This document shows positions 1 to 4,476 of a DNA stretch of 6,489 nt, piece by piece (within the stretch, counting starts at the first letter, position 1; each line of letters starts with the position of its first letter). The stretch is from positions 1 to 6,489 of the forward strand of contig JAITCV010000058.1 in the NCBI GenBank assembly GCA_031282905.1, read 5' to 3'. A program made the position numbers and the translations under genes. This stretch comes from Azoarcus sp. Lineage in GTDB: Bacteria > Pseudomonadota > Gammaproteobacteria > Burkholderiales > Rhodocyclaceae. The notes under the pieces are model-generated. The model had not been told where the DNA came from. It did not search any database and saw only the letters and a program-made list of their open reading frames with translations.

Positions 1-406
1 CAATGCCAATCACCGGCGCACCATGTACACCATGCAGCAACATCGCGCTGCCGTTGATATATACCGTGTTGTTGAGTGCGCCCGCCCCATAAAGTGAAAG
101 TCCGCCCACCACATGGTAAGTGCCAAAGGAATAGTTGTTGATGTTGAAGTTGGCAACCGTGACGGTGTTACCGCTGGAGACGGGTTGGTTACTGCCGCCC
201 GGCACGGTGGTCAGGCTGCCGCCTGACGATGGCACATTGGCCAGATGCCAGCTTCCATCGGAATGCCACACCCAAAAACCGTAGTTTCCGGCAAGTGGGC
301 TGTCGCCATCGGAAACGACGATATCCGCCGCTGTGGCCGCCATGGGCAGGACGAGGGCGCATAGAGTCAGGACCATTCGACGACGAAAAAGGTGAGTCAA
401 CTGCAT
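1..406 (-). CDS. Secreted Gly/Ser/Asn-rich protein, 3' part outside window
   Basis: The gene reads leftwards from ATG at 406-404 and is open to base 1, so 135 codons of its N-terminal part are visible. The start is supported by AAGGAAA (complement of 414-420) seven bases upstream. Residues 1-27 are a typical Sec signal peptide: a basic n-region (RRR at 8-10), a hydrophobic core (VLTLCALVLPM) and an A-T-A-A cleavage region before D28. The exported part is rich in Gly, Ser, Asn, Thr and Val, with alternating hydrophobic and polar residues and few charges (for example NTVTVANFNINNYSFG at 80-95), which suggests beta-strand or beta-helix structure as in surface or extracellular proteins. I do not recognise the family. 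An adhesin, an autotransporter passenger or a PEP-CTERM-type exported protein are options, but the C-terminus that would decide is not in the window. The gene diverges from the membrane protein gene at 791. Confidence 0.85.
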   Translation of the reverse strand, partial: MQLTHLFRRRMVLTLCALVLPMAATAADIVVSDGDSPLAGNYGFWVWHSDGSWHLANVPSSGGSLTTVPGGSNQPVSSGNTVTVANFNINNYSFGTYHVVGGLSLYGAGALNNTVYINGSAMLLHGVHGAPVIGI

Positions 407-421
407 GGTGAAATTTCCTTG

Positions 422-700
422 TCAAGCATAAGCGTGAAGAATAACACGGACTTGTGCTCCGTGAGTGACTGGTTGAGTTGCAACAGGTTTGCCGCGAACG
501 GCGGTTTTGGAACGTGAGGCATACGTCCATGAGTTGCCCGCCCGCGCCCGGCGGTTTACCGACCGACACAAAAAAAACCTGCGCCACGATTCGCCAGTCG
601 CCGCTGGATGGGAAACCCAATCACTCTTCAAGCTTACCGAGAGCGAAAACCGATCCGATTGCTTGTCTGGCGTGGCGCCCAAAACAATCTCCGGTAGCAT
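422..700 (-). CDS. Possible small ORF upstream of the secreted-protein gene, possibly decayed
   Basis: This 92-codon ORF is doubtful. For it: ATG at 700-698 has AAGG about eight bases upstream, and its TGA (424-422) lies 15 bases before the ATG of the secreted-protein gene, with that gene's Shine-Dalgarno directly after the stop, as in an operon. Its ends read like ordinary protein (EIVLGATPDKQSDRFSLSVS near the start, KPVATQPVTHGAQVRVILHA near the end). Against it: no family is recognised, no signal peptide or domain is visible, and the middle (about residues 41-54, very Arg-rich) reads poorly. There the next frame gives a more natural stretch, VFFVSVGKPPGAG. The two frame switches would fall at a T8 run (plus-strand A8 at about 570-577) and a GGGCGCGGGCGGGC tract (about 535-550), so the ORF may be frameshifted, or the region may be plain intergenic DNA. 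Confidence 0.3.
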   Translation of the reverse strand: MLPEIVLGATPDKQSDRFSLSVSLKSDWVSHPAATGESWRRFFLCRSVNRRARAGNSWTYASRSKTAVRGKPVATQPVTHGAQVRVILHAYA

Positions 701-726
701 GTAGCGGACCTTGTACAACGCCCGTC

Positions 727-756
727 TTGCCGTCCGCCGGACACAGGCCGCATAAT
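727..756 (+). promoter_or_regulatory. Candidate sigma70 promoter of the membrane protein gene
   Basis: TTGCCG at 727-732 (4/6 to the -35 consensus) is followed after 18 bases by CATAAT at 751-756 (5/6 to the -10 consensus). The transcript would start near 763, which fits translation from ATG 791 and argues against the ATG at 755, as that lies inside the -10 element. The spacer carries a perfect 11-base inverted repeat (GTCCG-C-CGGAC, 732-742) that could be an operator. This is motif matching by eye only. Confidence 0.35.
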
Positions 757-766
757 GCTTGCCCCC

Positions 767-794
767 GGGAGAACATGGCATGATGAATACATGA
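767..794 (+). promoter_or_regulatory. Translation initiation region with nested mini-ORFs
   Basis: GGGAGA (767-772) is the only Shine-Dalgarno-like sequence here. It lies seven bases before ATG 780, but 18 bases before the main start at 791. ATG 780 opens a four-codon ORF (M-M-N-T-stop) whose TGA at 792-794 overlaps the ATG at 791-793. A second mini-ORF, ATG 775-777 (M-A-stop), ends with TGA 781-783 overlapping ATG 780-782. The layout would suit terminating ribosomes restarting at 791. It could also be chance. Confidence 0.3.
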
Positions 795-2236
795 AAAGAA
801 CAAAACATCTTCCTGGCGGAAATACCTTGCTGGCCGTGGTGATGGCCGCCTGCGGCGCGACGGTCGGCTGGATCGCGTTTTATCCGGGATTCATGTCATT
901 CGATTCGCTGGTGCAGTACAAGATGGCCAGGTGGTTCGTCTTCAATGATTGGCACCCTCCCATCATGTCCTGGCTGTGGTCGGTTTTATTGGTTTTTCCC
1001 GGCCCCAGTGGCATGCTGGCATTTCATCTTGGTCTGCTGTGGAGCGCCATTTTCATCTGGTGGAAAAGCTACAGGGATGAACGCTTGTCCTGGCTGCTGT
1101 TCTTCATTCCATTTTGTCCGTGGATCGTGAATTTCCAGGGCGTGCTTTGGAAAGACGTGGGAATGGCGTTTTCCTTGTTCCTGCTCTCCAGCCTGAGCCG
1201 ACTTCGTCCGTCCACAGGGAAATACGCCATTGCGGCAGCCTTGGTGTTTTATGCCATCAACGTCCGGCACAATGCAGTTTTCGCGGCTTTGCCGGTGATT
1301 TTTTTCCTGGCCTGGACATGGCTGCCCCGGCCAAACCTGCGCAAAGCGGCGTTGATTGCCGTGGCGTTGGTCGCGCTGTCCATTTTCGGCGGCAATGTGT
1401 TGAACTATGGCCTGTTGAATGCGGAAAAGGCAAAGCCTTACAACTATATCATCATCGATGATCTGGGCTACATCTCGGTGAAGAACAATGAAAGTTTCTT
1501 GCCGGAAGTTGGTCTGGGCGCAATACGGGCCTGTGCGACAGATGAAGGCGGTGAAACCAAACTCGTCGGCAAAGTGGTTTGTCTGTATAAATTTCCGGAT
1601 CAAGTGCCAACCGACCTCCTCCAGCGGGATTTGACCCGGGCGTGGTTGTCGACGATTTCCAGGCATCCATTCGATTACATCGAATACCGGCTGGCCGCGT
1701 TTTCATATTTTCTCCGGACGCCGGACGATGAACCTTATTACATATGGCACGATGGCATCGACAGCAATGACCTGGGCGTGACCCGGACATCCAATATCGT
1801 GAGTTCGGGGGTGAATCGCCTGGTCGATACTTCCGCAAGGATGGCGCCATTCCTGTTCAAGCCATATTGGTGGCTGCTGGTCACCACGGTGGCGTTGATT
1901 CTTTCATTGGCGCTCACCGGAACCGCCGCCATCCGTAGCGCCCAAATGATGTTGTCGTCTTCTTTTCTTTATATCATGAGCTTTCTTCCCGCAGTGCAAA
2001 TGGCTGATTTTCGCTACGTTTACTGGAGTGTCATCGCAACCAGCATTGCCTTGCTCAGCTTGCTCATCGATCGCCCGACGGTGAGAAAGGATATTCCCCT
2101 GTCCGCGCATGTCTGCCTGCTGTCCCTGGCGCTTTCATGCTCGGTATTCATATATGGTTTTGGGCGCTTGACCGGCATCGATATGGATACCGTGGTGGAA
2201 AATGCCGCTCAGACGGATAAGCGCCTTGACGAATGA
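791..2236 (+). CDS. Polytopic membrane protein, DUF6020/GT-C glycosyltransferase-like
   Basis: A 481-residue inner-membrane protein with about ten hydrophobic segments. The first is at about 11-31 (LLAVVMAACGATVGWIAFYP); later ones lie near 60-70, 74-92, 99-115, 124-136, 145-156, 163-177, 186-204, 361-379, 388-402, 410-426 and 438-456. Loop motifs match those I associate with DUF6020 and related GT-C-type proteins: YPGFMSFDS (31-39), DWHPP (53-57), GVLWKD (117-122), NVRHNA (157-162) and DFRYVYW (406-412) near the C-terminus. A large soluble loop spans about 205-355. The early acidic motifs resemble GT-C catalytic aspartates, so transfer of a lipid-linked sugar at the membrane is a reasonable guess, but substrate and activity are unknown. 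ATG 791 was chosen over ATG 755 because the first membrane segment then follows a short basic head (MKRTKH) and 755 overlaps the -10 element. Sampled blocks are about 40-57% GC against 62-73% in the permease gene downstream, hinting at horizontal transfer. No partner genes of an envelope-sugar cluster are adjacent. Confidence 0.8.
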   Translation: MKRTKHLPGGNTLLAVVMAACGATVGWIAFYPGFMSFDSLVQYKMARWFVFNDWHPPIMSWLWSVLLVFPGPSGMLAFHLGLLWSAIFIWWKSYRDERLSWLLFFIPFCPWIVNFQGVLWKDVGMAFSLFLLSSLSRLRPSTGKYAIAAALVFYAINVRHNAVFAALPVIFFLAWTWLPRPNLRKAALIAVALVALSIFGGNVLNYGLLNAEKAKPYNYIIIDDLGYISVKNNESFLPEVGLGAIRACATDEGGETKLVGKVVCLYKFPDQVPTDLLQRDLTRAWLSTISRHPFDYIEYRLAAFSYFLRTPDDEPYYIWHDGIDSNDLGVTRTSNIVSSGVNRLVDTSARMAPFLFKPYWWLLVTTVALILSLALTGTAAIRSAQMMLSSSFLYIMSFLPAVQMADFRYVYWSVIATSIALLSLLIDRPTVRKDIPLSAHVCLLSLALSCSVFIYGFGRLTGIDMDTVVENAAQTDKRLDE

Positions 2237-2280
2237 TAGTCGGGATATGAGGGATTTCCATCCATGCGGCGCGTAACGCC

Positions 2281-2445
2281 GAGCTGGCCCGGCGAACGGA
2301 TCAGGTATTGCTCGCCGTTGCGTTCCATGTAACCCGCGCCCACGTTGGCGTTGTTGTCTTCGAGCGCCTTCACGACATTGTCGAACGTCAGGCCGTAGGC
2401 CAGGAGTTTTGCCGGATCGGGCGTGACGTGGAACTGTTTCTCAAA
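2281..2445 (-). pseudogene. Fragment of a CzcA/CusA-type (HME-RND) metal efflux pump gene
   Basis: On the minus strand, codons from 2445 down to 2281 encode about 55 residues that start FEKQFHVTPDPAKLLAYGLT, continue through EDNNANVGAGYMERNGEQYL and end IRSPGQL. This is the characteristic periplasmic stretch of heavy-metal RND pumps (CzcA, CusA), where homologues read close to YxVxxDPxKLxAYGLT, NNANVGAGYxERNGEQYLIR and PGQ. In the intact pump this belongs to a trimeric inner-membrane protein of about 1,040 residues that exports Cu/Ag or Co/Zn/Cd with a membrane-fusion protein and an outer-membrane channel. Here both ends are missing: a stop (TAG, 2457-2455) lies four codons before the first matching residue, and similarity stops after PGQL. 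No start codon, remaining pump domains or czcB/czcC partners are in the window. It is a relic left by deletion or recombination and cannot function. Confidence 0.8.
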
Positions 2446-2540
2446 GTCAGCTCGCTATTGTTGCCTGGACAACTGTAGTCCTCATCATCCCTCCGCCGCG
2501 GTATGTCTTGCACGCAATCCGTACAGATTGCCAGGACGTG

Positions 2541-2569
2541 TTCTCACTATTCATGGGAAATGTTATGCT
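2541..2569 (+). promoter_or_regulatory. Candidate extended -10 promoter
   Basis: TTCTCA (2541-2546, 4/6) and TATGCT (2564-2569, 4/6) are separated by exactly 17 bases, and TG at 2561-2562 gives an extended -10 (TGTTATGCT). The transcript would begin near 2576, just ahead of the relic transposase start at 2596/2599. It is therefore likely to be the old transposase promoter, and it could now drive the TauE/SafE gene at 2697. The block is more AT-rich than its surroundings. Confidence 0.4.
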
Positions 2570-2595
2570 TCAGTTATGACAATCACTGCGACCCG

Positions 2596-2700
2596 ATGAT
2601 GGAAATCACAGAAACCCAATATCAGCAGATCGAAGACGGCACCTCGATCAAGGTTCATTCCGATGGGATGGGGGCGCCAAGCGGGGCGCCCAGCCAATGA
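2596..2700 (+). pseudogene. 5' remnant of an IS5-family (IS1031-like) transposase
   Basis: From ATG 2599 (a second ATG is at 2596) the reading frame gives MEITETQYQQIED, which closely matches the N-terminus of IS5-family transposases as I recall it (MEITExQYxxI followed by LPxQRGNVxLxNLQVLNAILYVAEHGCKW). After about 13 codons (near 2638) similarity is lost: the residues GTSIKVHSDGMGAPSGAPSQ are not transposase-like and a TGA ends the frame at 2698-2700. No DDE catalytic region is present, so the element is dead, with only its left end retained. I could not identify terminal inverted repeats or target duplications. The remaining 33-34 codon ORF ends in ATGA, overlapping the start of the downstream permease, so it may act as a leader ORF. 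The assignment rests on only about 12 residues. Confidence 0.55.
2672..2691 (+). promoter_or_regulatory. All-GC hairpin over the ribosome-binding region of the permease gene
   Basis: GGGCGCC (2672-2678) and GGCGCCC (2685-2691) form a perfect seven-base-pair GC stem with a six-base loop (AAGCGG). It ends five bases before ATG 2697. The only purine-rich ribosome-binding candidate for that start (GGGG, 2683-2686) lies in the loop and the 3' arm. In mRNA the hairpin would hide the site, and ribosomes translating the upstream relic ORF to its TGA at 2698-2700 would open it. The structure is seen in the sequence; its role is inferred. Confidence 0.5.
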
Positions 2701-3512
2701 CGCCCACGATGCTCGACTCCTGGTGGCTGGCCTATCCCGTGCTCGGCGTGGTCGTGGGGTTTGTCGCGGGTCTGCTGGGGGTCGGCGGCGGCGGGGTGAT
2801 GGTGCCGATGCTCACCACGCTCTTCCTTGCCCAGGGCTTTGCCCGTGAGCAAGTGGTACACATGGCGCTGGGCACCTCGATGGCCACCATCATGTTGACG
2901 TCGGTCTCCAGCCTGCGCGCCCACCACGCCCACGGCGCCGTGCTTTGGCCGATCGTGCGCCGCATCGCTCCGGGAATCCTCATCGGCACTTTTGGCGGCG
3001 CCTTCATCGCCTCGAGGATGAACACCATACCGCTCGCCGTGTTTTTCGCCTGCTTCATGACCTACGTCGCCATCCAGATGATCCATGGCGCCAAGCCCAA
3101 AGCATCGCGCGATTTGCCGGGGCCGCTGGGCACGGGCCTCGTGGGGCTGTTCATCGGCGCCATTTCGGCGCTGGTGGCCATCGGCGGCGGATCGCTCTCG
3201 GTACCCTTCATGATCTGGTGCAACGTCGGGGTGCGTCACGCCATCGGCACCTCGGCGGCCATCGGCTTTCCGATCGCGCTCGCGGGCACATTGGGTTACC
3301 TGGTCAATGGCTGGACAGTGGCAGACACGCCCCCGCTCACCCTGGGCTATATCTATCTGCCCGCCTTCGCGCTCATTGGCGTGACCAGCATCCTGACCGC
3401 GCCGCTCGGCGCGGCCTGCGCCCACCGCCTGCCGGTCGCCATGCTGAAAAAAGCTTTTGCTGGCGTATTGTTCCTGCTCGTCGTCAAGATGCTGCATAGC
3501 GTGTTCGGCTGA
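2697..3512 (+). CDS. TSUP family (TauE/SafE) anion/sulfite exporter-type permease
   Basis: A 271-residue inner-membrane permease of the TauE/SafE family (4-toluene sulfonate uptake permease, TSUP), close to the usual 250-270 residues with about eight membrane segments. Both signature halves are present and related to each other, as expected from the family's internal duplication: GLLGVGGGGVMVPML (25-39) with HMALGTSMATI (55-65) in the first half, and ALVAIGGGSLSVPFM (158-172) with RHAIGTSAAIGFP (180-192) in the second. A short cytoplasmic link (about 131-142, basic) joins them. Family members move sulfite, sulfoacetate, taurine-related or other organic anions; the sequence does not settle the substrate and no sulfur genes are adjacent. 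ATG 2697 overlaps the TGA of the relic transposase ORF (ATGA) and lies behind a GC hairpin; ATG 2709 is an alternative start. No obvious free Shine-Dalgarno precedes either. Confidence 0.9.
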   Translation: MTPTMLDSWWLAYPVLGVVVGFVAGLLGVGGGGVMVPMLTTLFLAQGFAREQVVHMALGTSMATIMLTSVSSLRAHHAHGAVLWPIVRRIAPGILIGTFGGAFIASRMNTIPLAVFFACFMTYVAIQMIHGAKPKASRDLPGPLGTGLVGLFIGAISALVAIGGGSLSVPFMIWCNVGVRHAIGTSAAIGFPIALAGTLGYLVNGWTVADTPPLTLGYIYLPAFALIGVTSILTAPLGAACAHRLPVAMLKKAFAGVLFLLVVKMLHSVFG

Positions 3513-3521
3513 ACACTGGAC

Positions 3522-3561
3522 ATGGCCGGGCGAAAACACGGCGGTTTTCGAGATCGGCCAT
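3522..3561 (+). terminator. Two-part hairpin after the permease gene, no U-tract
   Basis: Within the 106-base spacer, ATGGCC (3522-3527) pairs with GGCCAT (3556-3561), and inside it CGAAAAC (3531-3537) pairs perfectly with GTTTTCG (3544-3550) around the loop ACGGCG. The two stems are separated by an internal loop of 3 and 5 bases. No T-run follows, so it is not a canonical intrinsic terminator. It may protect the 3' end of the permease mRNA, attenuate read-through, or act as a regulator site before the hydrolase gene. A lone -10-like TATCAT (3577-3582) follows, without a good -35. Confidence 0.4.
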
Positions 3562-3618
3562 CGGACTCGATTGGGCTATCATCGGCGGCATGTCTTCTTG
3601 TTCAGTCTGGTGAGCCCC

Positions 3619-4275
3619 ATGATCGACTACCGTATTCTTCCCGTCACCCCATTTGCGCAAAACTGCACCCTGCTGTGGTGTACCGAAACCCGTCGAGCCG
3701 CAGTAGTCGACCCCGGCGGCGAAATCGAGCGCATCCGCGCGGCGGCGGATGACCTGGGGCTCGCGGTCGAGCGCATCCTCATCACCCATGGGCATATCGA
3801 CCATGCGGGAGGCGCTGCGCTGCTGGCGCGCACGCTGGCGGTGCCGATCGACGGACCGCAGGTGGAAGATGCATTCTGGATCGACGGAATCGTCGTGCAA
3901 GGCCAGAAATACGGCATGGACGGCGCGGAAACCTTCACCCCATCGCGCTGGCTGAATGACGGCGACACGGTCGCGGTGGGAAAGGAAAACTTGCAGGTCA
4001 TCCATGCCCCCGGTCACACGCCGGGGCATGTGGTGTTTTTCCATCCCGCCGCGCGGCTTGCGCTGGTGGGAGATGTGCTCTTCGCCGGCTCGATAGGACG
4101 CACAGATTTCCCGCGCGGTGATCACGCCGCCCTGATCTCGGCCATCCGCGACAAACTCTTCCCTCTCGGCGACGACATTCGTTTCATCCCCGGCCATGGG
4201 CCGTTGTCGACGTTCGGCGAAGAACGCGCGCATAACCCGTATGTGGGCGACAGGGCGCATCGGAGCGGCGGTTGA
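3619..4275 (+). CDS. gloC: MBL-fold hydrolase, glyoxalase II-like (YcbL/GloC type)
   Basis: A 218-residue soluble metallo-beta-lactamase-fold enzyme, about the size of E. coli YcbL/GloC (215 aa). Metal ligands are all visible: the THGHIDHAGG motif (H57, H59, D61, H62), H133 in HTPGH (133-137), D152 in VGDVLF, and H193 in PGHGP (191-195). The stretch GSIGRTDFPRGDH (157-169) and the N-terminal PVTPFAQNC (8-16) are typical of the YcbL subgroup and differ from longer GloB-type glyoxalase II, which has an extra C-terminal substrate-binding domain. Members hydrolyse S-lactoylglutathione and similar thioesters in the cytoplasm, finishing methylglyoxal detoxification; for this protein that is inferred from motifs. 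ATG 3619 was chosen because homology begins at IDYRILPVT. GTG 3610 is in frame, and an upstream in-frame extension to 3457 overlaps the permease gene and has no family likeness. Its Shine-Dalgarno is weak (GGTGAG, 3609-3614). It may be transcribed with the permease or from its own weak promoter. Confidence 0.92.
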   Translation: MIDYRILPVTPFAQNCTLLWCTETRRAAVVDPGGEIERIRAAADDLGLAVERILITHGHIDHAGGAALLARTLAVPIDGPQVEDAFWIDGIVVQGQKYGMDGAETFTPSRWLNDGDTVAVGKENLQVIHAPGHTPGHVVFFHPAARLALVGDVLFAGSIGRTDFPRGDHAALISAIRDKLFPLGDDIRFIPGHGPLSTFGEERAHNPYVGDRAHRSGG

Positions 4276-4280
4276 ACCTC

Positions 4281-4391
4281 ATGAAATTCGACCATGAAGA
4301 CATGGCAACCGCGCGGCCTTGCAGCGGCGCGCCGTGCCCCTTCGATCCCATGGCCACAACCTGTTCAACCTCAGGCAAGGACATATGCTGA
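4281..4391 (+). CDS. Possible 36-residue cysteine-containing small ORF
   Basis: ATG 4281 starts five bases after the stop of the hydrolase gene and runs 36 codons to TGA 4389-4391. The peptide has four Cys (14, 19, 28, 36), with C-x4-C and then C-x7-C spacing, and an acidic start (MKFDHEDMATA). Close spacing to the upstream gene would fit an operon. There is no good Shine-Dalgarno, I know no homologue, and such an ORF can arise by chance, so this is only a candidate. Apart from it and the repeats at 4416-4460, I see nothing in the spacer 4276-4476. Confidence 0.2.
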   Translation: MKFDHEDMATARPCSGAPCPFDPMATTCSTSGKDIC

Positions 4392-4415
4392 TCCATTGCT
4401 TGCTCAAAATGAAAC

Positions 4416-4460
4416 CGCGCCCATCGCGCGCCCTTTTTCCCGCGCCATCGCGCGCTTTTT
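4416..4460 (+). repeat. Two tandem GC-palindrome/T5 units, possible weak terminators
   Basis: Unit 1 (4416-4438) reads CGCGCCCATCGCGCGCCC then five T. Unit 2 (4441-4460) reads CGCGCCATCGCGCGC then five T. They are near copies differing by small indels. In each, GCGC before CCATCGC or CATCGC can pair with the following GCGC, giving a short GC stem just before the T5 run, as in an intrinsic terminator. The stems are short, so termination strength is doubtful. They would end transcripts from the hydrolase gene, but the second T-run ends only 16 bases before ATG 4477. Confidence 0.4.
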
Positions 4461-4476
4461 GCTCTGGAACCATCCC

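Noticed and set aside
445..463. Inverted repeat CACGGA-CTTGTGC-TCCGTG as a terminator or operator
   Set aside because: A 6-bp stem without a T-run, inside a possible coding region; too weak to call alone.
478..783. Plus-strand ORFs (478-783 and 489-704) in the spacer before the membrane protein gene
   Set aside because: No homology, domain or ribosome-binding site recognised; overlapping openness in several frames is expected in GC-rich DNA.
755..790. Upstream ATG giving a 12-residue longer membrane protein
   Set aside because: It overlaps the -10 candidate CATAAT, lacks a Shine-Dalgarno and adds residues (MLAPGRTWHDEY) without family likeness. It remains possible if the promoter call is wrong.
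986..1666. Minus-strand ORF of 226 codons opposite the membrane protein gene
   Set aside because: Antisense of a protein with clear membrane segments and family motifs; its composition is not protein-like.
2655..3539. Long minus-strand ORF (294 codons) opposite the permease gene
   Set aside because: It is the antisense of a clear TauE/SafE gene. Its translation is rich in His, Asp, Glu and Arg, as expected from a GC-rich opposite strand, with no recognisable domain.
3457..3618. N-terminal extension of the hydrolase ORF by 54 codons
   Set aside because: It overlaps the end of the permease gene and the hairpin spacer and has no similarity to the family, whose N-terminus fits ATG 3619.
3484..4260. 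Minus-strand ORF of 258 codons opposite the hydrolase gene
   Set aside because: Antisense shadow of a gene with complete metallo-beta-lactamase motifs; no domain or ribosome-binding site of its own.
4294..4476. N-terminal extension of the periplasmic protein by 61 codons
   Set aside because: It would bury the signal peptide inside the protein and runs through the tandem T5 repeats; ATG 4477 gives a normal exported protein.
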